Source: Cherax quadricarinatus (lineage: Eukaryota > Arthropoda > Malacostraca > Decapoda > Parastacidae). From it: a DNA stretch of 64,000 bases. The DNA lies in NCBI RefSeq assembly GCF_038502225.1, contig NC_091298.1, positions 33,170,248 to 33,234,247 of the forward strand, given 5' to 3'. Below, piece by piece: positions 24,089-34,578 of the stretch (within the stretch, counting starts at the first letter, position 1; every line of letters begins with the position of its first letter). Under the pieces are notes generated by a model, which saw only the letters and a list, made by a program, of their open reading frames with translations, was not told the origin of the DNA and did no database searches. The position numbers and the translations under genes are program-made.

Positions 24089-24600
24089 GAGAATCTTGAA
24101 GAGCAGGAGGAGAATGAGGTAATCAGTCCCTCAACCTTGAGTCGATGTGGTCAGTCCATCAATCTTGAATAGAATACGGCATACGTGCTGAGAAGGAGCT
24201 TATAAACCGTTGGCAGGAGAGGTGCAGAAGTCATAGGTCGTGTAACATTTGTTCAATGTTGAAGTAGGTCGTGCCCAAGAATTAGGCAAGCGAAGAATTC
24301 CTAAGTATTAAGATCCCATGTCGGTTCTCTGAACCATTCATCTACAAACCAGTCAGACACTGCAACTTCTTGGGATCTTAATACTTAGGAATTCTTCGCT
24401 TGCCTAATTCTTGGGCACGACCTACTTCAACATTGAACAAATGTTACACGACCTATGACTTCTGCACCTCTCCTGCCAACGGTTTATAAGCTCCTTCTCA
24501 GCACGTATGCCGTATTCTATTCAAGATTGATGGACTGACCACATCGACTCAAGGTTGAGGGACTGATTACCTCATTCTCCTCCTGGTCTTCAAGATTCTC

Positions 24601-24652
24601 CTTTGTATGGACTGATGAAGCCACTGTGTGGCGAAACGTTTCCTCAATAAAG
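24601..24652 (+). ncRNA. Hammerhead-ribozyme-like core
   Basis: The visible parts are CTTT (24601-24604), GGA (24609-24611), CTGATGA (24612-24618), one extra A (24619), stem II GCCAC-TGT-GTGGC (24620-24632), GAAA (24633-24636), CGTT (24637-24640), TCC (24641-24643) and AAAG (24649-24652). GGA/TCC and CTTT/AAAG would form an interrupted stem I. The self-complementary ACGT could form stem III only between two molecules, placing the cut after 24640 (GUU). Hammerheads with minimal stem III that act as dimers are known. The extra A is non-canonical, so function is a hypothesis. Confidence 0.5.
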
Positions 24653-24971
24653 ATACCCAAGAGTTGCACATGTGTCTAATTTATCAACATGTCGGTTCTC
24701 TGAACCATTCATCTACAAACCTGTCAGACACTGCAACTTCTTGGGATCTTAATACTTAGGAATTCTTCGCTTGCCTAATTCTTGGGCACGACCTACTTCA
24801 ACATTGAACAAATGTTACACGACCTATGACTTCTGCACCTCTCCTGCCAACGGTTTATAAGCTCCTTCTCAGCACGTATGCCGTATTCTATTCAAGATTG
24901 ATGGACTGACCACATCGACTCAAGGTTGAGGGACTGATTACCTCATTCTCCTCCTGCTCTTCAAGATTCTC

Positions 24972-25023
24972 CTTTGTATGGACTGATGAAGCCACTGTGT
25001 GGCGAAACGTTTCCTCAATAAAG
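24972..25023 (+). ncRNA. Hammerhead-ribozyme-like core
   Basis: This is an identical copy of the 24601-24652 module, 371 bp downstream, with CTGATGA at 24983-24989. A transcript through both copies could in principle be cut into a 371-nt monomer. Confidence 0.5.
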
Positions 25024-25101
25024 ATACCCAAGAGTTGCACATGTGTCTAATTTATCAACATGTCGGTTCTCTGAACCATTCATCTACAAACGTTATAAAT
25101 T

Positions 25102-25819
25102 AGTAAGAAAAAATTTACATCATTATAGGTTTGCCATAACTAAGGATATGTATGTCTTCTACAATTTTCAAAAAGTATCACGAAATTATGAGTTTTGACA
25201 TGGCAACAGATAACCTTAAGTCAAGAGTGAGAGTGAAGCACAATGCTATACAGAAACTCACGTCAGTGAAAACTGGATTATTAAAATATTAAAGAGGAAA
25301 ATCGTGGTGACAACTTTATTCCGTATAATCGTATCCAAATGAAGCCACATCACTAAGGACTGTTGGAGCAACAAGACATTATACAACATAAAACACAACT
25401 CCTCACTGTCTCAGAGGAGCTGCAAAACAAAGGCTTCATTACAATGGGAACGCTAGAAGAAGAAATATTTTTTTTCCATTTTGCTCCTCAGTTTGTATAC
25501 GAAATCTTTTGTTTCCTTTATACCATATATGTTGATGTACATCTCGTGGAAGGAAGAAGCCAGGAGATCGTTCTGAATGTTAGCTGGAACCCAGTGACCA
25601 TCATGGACGCAGGAATGTAAGTAAATGAGATCGTCGGATATATTTAGCTGAAACCTACGAGGTCTTCAGCTCATCCACGTCATTTCACACTAGTAATGAT
25701 AAGAAGCAATGGGATTGGTTAAAAAATATTCAGATAAACGTCGCCAGTCTCAAAAGTTCTGTCTATTTTTAAAAGACTATACCACAGAATGTATGATAAT
25801 AAAATAATGAAATTAAATA
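25102..25819. other. Anonymous DNA
   Basis: I see no gene or repeat. An 85-codon frame at 25363-25620 has no recognisable feature. Confidence 0.5.
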
Positions 25820-25866
25820 AATAATCGTACCACATATCCATTAAATGAATATGTGGTAGGATTATT
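25820..25866. repeat. Imperfect 18-bp inverted repeat
   Basis: AATAATCGTACCACATAT (25820-25837) and ATATGTGGTAGGATTATT (25849-25866) pair with one mismatch around an 11-bp loop. It is likely a MITE relic. Confidence 0.8.
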
Positions 25867-26109
25867 TTGTCAACACCTGAAAAATCATTAAGTAGAAACT
25901 AAGAGTGGTCTTTATGAAGAACACAGGAATGAGCAAATACAGGAACACCATGATCTCAGGCTCGAGAATGATCACACAGAGTAGTTACATTGCGAGAGAA
26001 CATCCAAGAGATCATAAAACTGCGAAAAGAAGTCAGGTGAGTTCAGGTGTTTATGGGAATATGGGGAGGGGACAGGGTTACAAATTATTGATGTTTATTA
26101 TATTAATAG

Positions 26110-26830
26110 CGGAAAATTATTCTCAATTGCTTCGGTGAGGTGAAGTAGGGATCGTCCCAGAAAACTTTGGAGGGAGGAGGTAAAGGAGGTTTTGAGTAAA
26201 AGAGGCTTTGACTTCCAATAGGCTTGTGAGAGAGTGTTAGAGAGGAGTAAGTGGAGGCAAGTGGTTTTAATGACCAGAGGCGCTGTTGAAATGTGCGCAA
26301 AGTAACGTTTACAAATGGATTCAGGGGAGCCGATTAGCCACCCTTGAGTCCGGAAGGGGAAAATGCAGAGCCTGCACTCTGAAAGAGAAGAGCAGACTTT
26401 CTGGTTTGGAGGGTCATCTGAACATTATATACATTATATATATATATATACATATATATATACATATATATATATACATATATATATACATATATATATA
26501 TACATATATATATATACATATATATATTTTTTTTTTTTATTATTTTTTTTATTATCACACCGGCCGATTCCCACCAAGGCAGGGTGGCCCGAAAAAGAAA
26601 AACTTTCACCATCATTCACTCCATCACTGTCTTGCCAGAAGGGTGCTTTACACTACAGTTTTTAAACTGCAACATTAACACCCCTCCTTCAGAGTGCAGG
26701 CACTGTACTTCCCATCTCCAGGACTCAAGTCCGGCCTGCCGGTTTCCCTGAATCCCTTCATAAATGTTACTTTGCTCACACTCCAACAGCACGTCAAGTA
26801 TTAAAAAACCATTTGTCTCCATTCACTCCT
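26110..26830. mobile_element. Inverted pair of a retroelement 3'-end family, split by (TA)n
   Basis: The plus-oriented part (26110-26420) contains AGTAACGTTTACAAATGG and CTTGAGTCCGG. The minus-oriented part (about 26540-26830) contains the complement forms GACTCAAGTCCGG and AAATGTTACTTTGCTCAC. The same family, also as an inverted pair, lies at 53085-53830. The plus part reads RPRKLWREEVKEVL in one frame near 26150, as does the 53.4-kb copy (RPRK-like, WREG), hinting at the C-terminus of an RT. Both frames are broken. Confidence 0.6.
26421..26545. repeat. (TA)n with ATATAC variants and a poly(T) run
   Basis: A TA/TATACA microsatellite (26421-26527) is followed by a T-rich run at the junction with the minus-oriented half of the flanking inverted pair. 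Confidence 0.9.
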
Positions 26831-26869
26831 ATCAAACACGCTCACGCATGCCTGCTGGAAGTCCAAGCC

Positions 26870-27250
26870 CCTCCGTATCCCACCGAGGCAGGGTGACCCA
26901 AAAAGAAAAACAAAAGTTTCTCTTTTTAAAGTTAGTAATTTATCCAGGAGAAGGAGTTACTAGTCCCTTGCTCCCGGCATTTTAGTCGCTTCTTACAACA
27001 CGCATGGCTTACGGAGGAAGAATTCTGTTCAAATTCCCCATGGAGATAAGCGGAAATAAACAAGAACAAGAACTAGAAAGCAAATAAGAGAAAAGCCAAA
27101 AATGTGTGTATATATATGTTTGTACATGTACGTGTAGTGTGACCTAAGTGTAAGTAGAAGTAGCAAGACGTACATGAAATCTTGCATGTTTAAAAGACGG
27201 AAAAAAGACACCAGCAATCCTACCATCATGTAAAACAATTACAGGCTTTC
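26870..27250 (-). repeat. Dispersed repeat, CCCACCGAGGCAGGGTGACC family
   Basis: The block CCACCGAGGCAGGGTGACCC / AAAAAGAAAAAC is a variant of the phrase at 26571 (CACCAAGGCAGGGTGGCC) and of the complement at 53785. It is followed by CCAGGAGAAGGAGTTACTAG and a region with no coding content. The limits to the right are uncertain. Confidence 0.45.
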
Positions 27251-27305
27251 GTTTTAAGCTCACTTGGCAGGACGGTAGTACCTCCCTGGGTGGTTGCTGT
27301 CTACC

Positions 27306-27328
27306 AATCTACTACCTATATATATATG

Positions 27329-27400
<72 letters not shown>
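27306..27400. repeat. (TA)n microsatellite
   Basis: An almost pure TA tract, 27331-27400, with a short interrupted lead-in. Confidence 0.95.
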
Positions 27401-27402
<2 letters not shown>

Positions 27403-27446
27403 TTAGACAAAATATCATCATATCAGTACCACTTAGCACTACTTGA

Positions 27447-28020
27447 CTCAAGAAATCGTAATGACACGATTGCAAACAAACCATACCCCCGGCCGGGATT
27501 GAACCCGCGGTCATAGGGTCTCAAAACTCCAGCCCGTCGCGTTAGCCACTAGACCAGCTAGCCACAATAAGATTCATCCAACTAGGTATATTTCTACACC
27601 ATAGGAAGGTTAGCACAGGCACCTCTGTGACCACAAATGCAACTTTTTACAGACGAATCTCCAGCTAGCGTGGCCGTGACGAACTCTAGCTCAAGTCCCT
27701 TCACTGCCGTCAACATGACGGGTTCAATCCCGGCCGGGGGTATGGTTTGTTTGCAATCGTGTCATTACGATTTCTTGAGTCATGTTGACGGCAGTGAAGG
27801 GACTTGAGCTAGAGTTCGTCACGGCCACGCTAGCTGGAGATTCGTCTGTAAAAACTTGCATTTGTGGTCACAGAGGTGCCTGTGCTAACCTTCCTATGGT
27901 GTAGAAATATACCTAGTTGGATGAATCTTATTGTGGCTAGCTGGTCTAGTGGCTAACGCGACGGGCTGGAGTTTTGAGACTCTATGACCGCGGGTTCAAT
28001 CCCGGCCGGGGGTATGGTTT
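27447..28020. repeat. SINE family A, long inverted pair with equal 241-bp arms
   Basis: The left arm is 27478-27718 and the right arm is its near-exact complement at 27780-28020. The 61-bp spacer (27719-27779) is itself the complement of the sequence just outside the left arm (27447-27507). The right arm carries box A (TAGCTGGTCTAGTGGCTAAC) and box B (GGGTTCAATCCCGGCC). The structure can be read as one tandem SINE dimer meeting an inverted copy. The arms are much better matched than either is to the 6.4-kb copy, so the inversion is recent. Confidence 0.85.
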
Positions 28021-28059
28021 TTCCACTTAGCACTATTTGGAAGGATTTTGTTCAGCAGC

Positions 28060-29220
28060 TTTGTTTCAAAATATTCAAAATTCAAAATTCTTCACAATAG
28101 AGCTAAATACTAAGATATGTTGATGAAGTATTGTGTCTAATGCCTAAAAATAGAGATATAAACCATTTCCTTCTTGAATTATATAGTCTAAGTCATTCCA
28201 TAAATTTTACTGTTGAGATTGAACATTACTAATTCCCTTTTTAAGATGTCTTAATTATTAAAGGAAACTATGATTTTAAATTCAAAATATACTGAAAACC
28301 AACAAATAACTGTTGTTATATGCATGATTATTCTTAACATCATGATAGAGTTAAACATTTTGTTTTCTCATCCTTGATTTTTGAGAATTTTGCGTTTTTC
28401 ATCCCAGAGTTCGTAAATGAAGATTTTTTTTTTGGATTTATGAAATAGCTAATGATCTAAAATCCCCAAAATTCTTTACTGATAAATCCTTTAAAATTGC
28501 CAGGAATGAATTTTAAAATTCAGAAAAAGGACAAACACTGATATTCTACCAACAATATGTTGGGTCTCCCTGACCATGAAAATCTCCTAGATATACCTTC
28601 TTTACCTAAGAATTTTAAAAATCAAATTTGTATTTATAAATCATGATACAGAAAAAAAAAACTTCAAAATCATAATTCACAAAAAATGCTGATAGTTGGG
28701 TCTACAAGATTCCCTGTAAAAAATGTAATAAAATTTCTTACGGTCAAATCGGTAAAAACCTCGAACTAAAAATACAACATAAATATGTCATTAGAAATGG
28801 ACAAGAGTGTCGGATGATCTGTTCATTAATGAAAGATTTTAACCATACAATTGATTTCAAAAGGCCGCAAAAGTTAAATCATGCAGGTCTATAAAGGACG
28901 AAAAGGCACAATACCGTGACTGGAGCAATACACAAATAACCCTCACAAAGGAGAAAGGAGCTTACGACGGCGTTTCGGTCCGACTCGGACCATTTACAAT
29001 ATCAGAAGTAGGTCAGTGTCGTACTGAAACGTTGCCGTTAGCTCCTCTCTCTTGTGTGATGGTTATTTGTATATTGAAGCAGATCTATGGTTGAACGAAA
29101 TTTAACTGAATCTCGCTTCATAAAAAATAGTTTTCAAATGAACATGAATTATTAGTTTAGGCTTAAATAATTTAGATTCATTTATAATTAATAATATTTG
29201 AGAAGAATTTAAGCTGTGTT
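28060..29220 (+). pseudogene. Second Penelope-like element, more decayed
   Basis: The nucleotide sequence follows the 18.9-19.7 kb element closely, with RYVDE-LCLMPKN near 28110, PFLD-like and KIY-KPTN segments, and a GIY-YIG part near 28700 with QIGKNLELK. Stops and frameshifts are frequent. The YVDD motif is again altered. A different fold-back repeat is nested within it at about 28875-29085, after which the Penelope 3' part resumes (AAAAATAGTTTTCAAATG). Confidence 0.75.
28875..29085. mobile_element. Nested fold-back repeat (GTTTCGGTCCGAC family)
   Basis: It starts near AAAGGACGAAAAGGCACAAT / ACCGTGACTGGAGCAATAC and holds GCTTACGACGGCGTTTCGG then CCGACTCGGACCATTTAC. It ends with an imperfect inverted copy (CGTACTGAAACGTTGCC, GGTTATTTGTATATTG). 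Related copies are at 31767-31938 and 50701-50842. On the minus strand, hairpin GGTCC-GAGTC-GGACC is followed directly by GAAACG, similar to hammerhead stem II plus GAAA. Confidence 0.7.
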
Positions 29221-29345
29221 TGCCAAGTCCTCGATCATCCCACCGGCATCATAATGCTATTGGTATATTATTTTTAAAGGTCCTGGATAACGTGAGAAAT
29301 CATGGAATTTCACCATATTTTTTTCAATGGCAATTTTGCATGTTG
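29221..29345. other. Short anonymous spacer
   Basis: Nothing supportable. Confidence 0.4.
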
Positions 29346-29419
29346 TGATATCTCTTGTTTACTCTGAGTAATTTTTAAGGGAACTCAACCTATTCGACAA
29401 GTTCATCTTATTTACTATG

Positions 29420-29425
<6 letters not shown>
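29346..29425. mobile_element. MITE-like end fragment
   Basis: TAATTTTTAAGGGAACTCAACC / TATTCGACAAGTTCATC resembles the right end of the relic at 19962-20196. It abuts the TA array that starts near 29425. Confidence 0.45.

Positions 29426-29500
<75 letters not shown>
29425..29500. repeat. (TA)n microsatellite
   Basis: TA tract immediately left of MITE copy 1. Confidence 0.95.
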
Positions 29501-30615
<1,115 letters not shown>

Positions 30616-31002
30616 ATGTCGTGCCGAATAGGCAGAACTTGCGATCTTGGCTTAAATAGCAACGTTCATCTTGCCATATAGGACAAGCGAAAATTTGTGT
30701 ATGCAATAATTTCGCCAAAATCCTTCTCAACCTAACGAAAAAAATATATTTCACTGTGTTTGTTTAGTATTAAATTATTGTAAACAAATTTAAAATATAT
30801 TTAGTTGGGTTAGGCTAAAATAAATTGTTCTTGTTATAATGAGGTTAGGTAAGTTTTCTAAGATTCTTTTGATGCAAAATTAAAAATGTTTACATTAACA
30901 TTAGTGAAATATATATATCTTTAAACGTATAAGAGAAAATTTTAGAAAGGACTTAATTTTAAACGAGTTCTTGCTAATTGACCAGTTTTCCATATTCGGC
31001 AC

Positions 31003-31007
<5 letters not shown>
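30616..31007 (+). mobile_element. MITE-like element, copy 2 (392 bp)
   Basis: Perfect terminal inverted repeats: ATGTCGTGCCGAATA at 30616 and TATTCGGCACGACAT ending 31007. The inside is the complement of copy 1 and includes GGCAGAACTTGCGATCTTGG and GTTAGGTAAGTTTTCTAAG. TA arrays lie on both sides. Confidence 0.85.

Positions 31008-31076
<69 letters not shown>
31008..31076. repeat. (TA)n microsatellite
   Basis: A TA tract joining MITE copies 2 and 3. Confidence 0.95.
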
Positions 31077-31078
<2 letters not shown>

Positions 31079-31464
31079 GTCGTGCCGAATAGGCAGAACT
31101 TGCGATCTTGGTTTAAATTGCAACGTTCATCTTGCCATATAGGGCAAGCGAAAATTTGTGCATGCAATAATTTCGTCAAAATCATTCTTAACCTAACGAA
31201 AAAAAATGTATTTCACTGTGTTTGTTTAGTTTTAAACTATCGTAAACAAATCTAAAATATATTTAGTTGGGTTAGGCTAAAATAAATTGTTCTTGTTATA
31301 ATAAGGTTAGGTAAGTTTTCTAAGATTCTTTTGGTGCAAAATTAAATTTTTTTACATTAACATCAATGAAAAAAATATATCTTTAAACGTGTAAGAGAAA
31401 ATTTCAGAAAGAACTTAATTTTAAATGAGTTCTTGCTAATTGACCAGTTTTACATATTCGGCAC

Positions 31465-31469
<5 letters not shown>
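31077..31469 (+). mobile_element. MITE-like element, copy 3 (393 bp)
   Basis: Same orientation and same perfect terminal repeats as copy 2, only 69 bp of TA away, so the two form a tandem pair with a microsatellite spacer. Confidence 0.85.
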
Positions 31470-31525
<56 letters not shown>

Positions 31526-31568
31526 TTATATATATATGTATGTATATATGTATGTATGTATGTATGAA
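31470..31568. repeat. (TA)n / TATG microsatellite
   Basis: A TA tract grading into TATGTATG repeats up to the next diverged MITE end. Confidence 0.9.
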
Positions 31569-32141
31569 TATCGTTCCGAATAGGTACAACTGGTCAATTG
31601 GAAAAAAAACTCATTTAAAATTAAGTCTTTTCTAAAATTTTCTCTTATACCTTTAAAGATACATGTATTTTTTCGTCTATGTTAATGTAAAAAGTAATAT
31701 TTTTGTTTTAAAAGAAGCTTAGAAAACTTCCTTAGCCTTATTATAACAACACAATTTAATTTAGCCTTACACAAATAACCTGCACATAGAAGAGAGGAGC
31801 TTACGACGACGTTTCTGTCCGACTTCGACCATTTACAAAGACTATGTAAATGGTCCAAGTCAGACCGAAACGTCGTCGTAAGCTCTTCTCTTCCATTTAC
31901 GGGTTATTTGTGTATTTTTCCAGTCACGGTATTTGTTAATTTAGCCTTATCCAGTTAAACATATTTTAGATAAGTTTACGGTAATTTAATAATAAACAAA
32001 CACAATAAAGTATATTTTTCTCGTTAGGTTCAGAATGATTTTTTGCGAAATTATTGCATACTCAATTTTTTCCTTCGCCTTATTCGGCAAGAGCGTTGCT
32101 ATTTAAGCCAAAATCGCAAGTTTGCCTCTTTTGCACAACAT
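31569..32141 (-). mobile_element. MITE-like element, copy 4, diverged and interrupted
   Basis: The left end reads ATCGTTCCGAATAGG and the right end TTTTGCACAACATAT, both eroded terminal repeats. The body follows copy 1 (CTGGTCAATTGG, then AATTTAGCC and CAGAATGATTTTTTGCG). A fold-back repeat at about 31767-31938 is inserted in the middle. Confidence 0.75.
31767..31938. mobile_element. Fold-back repeat nested in MITE copy 4
   Basis: ACACAAATAACCTGCACATAG and GAGCTTACGACGACGTTTC face the complement AGACCGAAACGTCGTCGTAAGC and GGGTTATTTGTGTAT, with TTTACAAAGACTATGTAAA at the centre. It is the same family as 50701-50842. It separates the MITE phrases AATTTAATTTAGCCTTA and AATTTAGCCTTATCC, where AATTTAGCCTTA may be the duplicated target. 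Confidence 0.8.
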
Positions 32142-32487
32142 ATATTTACTGTATTATCAACCGCCAGAGCCACCAACTGTAACCCAGCTGAACGCCTTTT
32201 ATCTCAGTATTTAAGCGATACCAATATATGTAAAATAACTGCAGTAAAATATAATGAAATTCCAGGTATATTCGTGATCACTCACATTATCGAAGAATAA
32301 TATAGTAAAATTAATAGGCCAGGAGTAGACTTATCAGGCTGAGACATGACGTTACATATGACCTCTCACATGGCACAACACACCTAGCATATGAGTGACT
32401 CGTCAGGCATAAATTAAATTCCACTTAAATTCTGTTTATTATAAATGAATCTAACTTGTATAACCCTGAACTTATAATCATATTATA
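32142..32487. other. Anonymous DNA with a short dispersed motif
   Basis: It contains the degenerate AAATTCCAGGTATATTCG / ACTCACATTATCG motif near 32260-32298, shared with 30330-30400. Nothing else can be supported. Confidence 0.45.
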
Positions 32488-32512
32488 TGTGTCGGTATAA
32501 AATACCGACACA
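32488..32512. repeat. Perfect 11-bp hairpin, 3-bp loop
   Basis: TGTGTCGGTAT (32488-32498), AAA, ATACCGACACA (32502-32512). Confidence 0.9.
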
Positions 32513-32513
32513 G

Positions 32514-32609
32514 TGGAAATATAAACACTTAAGCAGTATAATTCGATTCTTTATTGCCAACGTTGTCAATAAAGGATCATATTATACTGCTTAAGTGTTA
32601 ATATTTCCA
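32514..32609. repeat. 96-bp fold-back element
   Basis: Arms of 29 bp (32514-32542 and 32581-32609) pair almost perfectly. The interior (TTCTTTATTGCC / GTCAATAAAGGA) also pairs around a central CAACGTTG, so the whole can fold into one hairpin. It directly follows another hairpin at 32488-32512. Confidence 0.85.
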
Positions 32610-33136
32610 TGATTTCCACATACGTAAGAACGATTTATTGGCATGTGTAGATGCTACAGTGTTGCAGAGCACATTCCTGAAATTTATATTCCTTGAAATA
32701 TTCATAAATGGTGTATAATAATTAAAAGAGGAATTCAATTAAGATGTGCAGGAATGATTTTACCAATTTTCTGTTTACATTATGGTAAAACTGTTCTTCC
32801 ATTAAATCGTCATACTGAAGATAACTCCTCAATAAGTTTATATTTTATAGGAACAAATTTTGTCAGTATAATAAAATAGTTGGAAGAAAACGTGAACTCA
32901 ATGTTTTCTGTACAGTAACTGCAGAATGCTCCTCCAGCTCGGTTTCAATCATTCATCGCTGTAATGTTCTCTCGAAGGAAATTTTATCTTTTTCTGTGGA
33001 GTCCATTATTCTCGATTTGCTAATTTCATTAAATGAATCGTGATACTGATATTCGTTCAGTAACTAAACAATGCCTTGTCAAAATACTAGTACTGAACCA
33101 TTCTAGGAGAGGATGAAGCCCCGCCGCTTAGTCTGC
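32610..33136. other. Anonymous AT-rich DNA left of the Tx1-like LINE
   Basis: Nothing supportable apart from the target duplication that begins at 33137. Confidence 0.5.
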
Positions 33137-33145
33137 CTAGACAAA
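33137..33145. repeat. Target-site duplication, left copy (LINE 3' side)
   Basis: CTAGACAAA here matches CTAGACAAA at 39173-39181. The poly(A) tail of the minus-strand LINE starts immediately inside. Confidence 0.75.
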
Positions 33146-34054
33146 TTTTTTTTTTTTATTTTATTTAAAACTCAGGTACAAAAATATATGGGTACATAAT
33201 CAATATGTAACAAGATACAGGCAGTGAACAATAATCAACTGACTACACAGTACTGAAGAAGCACATATATAATGACAGAACTGGCTGCTGCACTCAAATC
33301 AAACACCGCTTGTACGTACTGTGCTTCACATGAAAAGGTGGTCATACATATATATATATATTATATATATACACACACATATACATATATATATATATAT
33401 ACATATATATACATATATATACATATATATACACATACATACATATACACATACACATACAACCCACCCAGTAAAGCTTACACTCCCCCCCCCCCATAAA
33501 AACGTGCCACTTTCACCTTAAATACACAGTGACAAAACTCTTATACATACACATTTGCAAAAGCATTAAAAACTTCAATGACAATATATATATAAACACA
33601 ATCCAGCCAGCCAAACGGCTGACACTATAATACAAGGAATGTCTGAACCTGATGGCTCACATCCACCATAGAACACAATCCACCCTACCCTAATATACCC
33701 TATGGTAATAATTAATATCGTGCACGGTGGTGGGTTTAAGACACTACCGATGACACTTCACCCCCCCCCCCACATGCCTAGTAACTGTGTCTGCCGTCAC
33801 CACTCATAACCACCAACAGTCCTTGATAGTAATTAGCATCTTATATATCACCCTAAAAACACGCTACACACAAACCTACCACAATAATAAATAAATTTAC
33901 ACATTATTCCCTCCTGCAGACAGATTATTTACACCATATACATCATATCCTACAGAGAATGGACAACATTAGACATCTAAAATATGACATGTGTATCACA
34001 TGACCTGCTATTGCAGAGATTACTTAAACTCCTACCCCCCCTCCCCCCCCAATG

Positions 34055-34110
<56 letters not shown>

Positions 34111-34578
34111 GACCAGTTTCACCTGGCAATACACAAGATCAAAAAACTCATTCACTTGAACATATATAATGAAAATGTGAAAAAAAAACATCTGTAACAA
34201 TATATAAGCAAAAACACCCCAGGCAAGATCTTACATTACATACAATACCAGAACGTTCCACTAGTTAAAAAACAGGTATGAAACCTCATTATTATGACAA
34301 GTTACATTGCTCATATATAGGTAGACATGTATAATTACAGGTTAAAATATTCTTATATACTAACATGTTTATGTACATCCTTACAAAACATGAAGGAATC
34401 CTTAGATAAATTATAATCATCGGTGTTCACAGTAACACCAAGACATTACATTGAATATCACATTGAATATCACCTCAACATTCTTTCCTCACACAATTCC
34501 ACACACACTCACACAATCGTCCTCTGCAACAGCCCCCCCCCCCCCTGGGAAGGCCAGCCCGTTCATGCCCCTGACCGC
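33146..34578 (-). other. 3' UTR and poly(A) tail of the Tx1-like LINE
   Basis: The minus strand ends with AATAAAATAAAAAAAAAAA, giving AATAAA next to the tail. The 3' UTR includes a TA/TACA microsatellite (33340-33465), an internal (A)n plus-strand run near 34053-34107 (T on the sense strand) and repeated sense-strand G runs at about 33485, 33762, 34027-34049 and 34531-34545. G-rich 3' UTR tracts also occur in mammalian L1, so the pattern may be functional, but that is an analogy. Confidence 0.7.

Larger units (their letters stand above)
24004..25089. mobile_element. Composite element of three 371-bp hammerhead-like units with target duplication
   Basis: Unit 1 is inverted (24004-24318). It is separated by a 52-bp spacer (24319-24370) from an equal-length 315-bp plus-strand arm (24371-24685), and a second plus-strand unit follows to 25089. 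The landmark TGTCGGTTCTCTGAACC lies at 24319, 24690 and 25061, giving a 371-bp period. The whole block is bounded by ACGTTATAAATT at 23992-24003 and 25090-25101, so it inserted as one piece. No protein is encoded. Tandem units, a hammerhead-like core and target duplication together resemble retrozymes; the inverted first unit is unusual. Confidence 0.8.
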
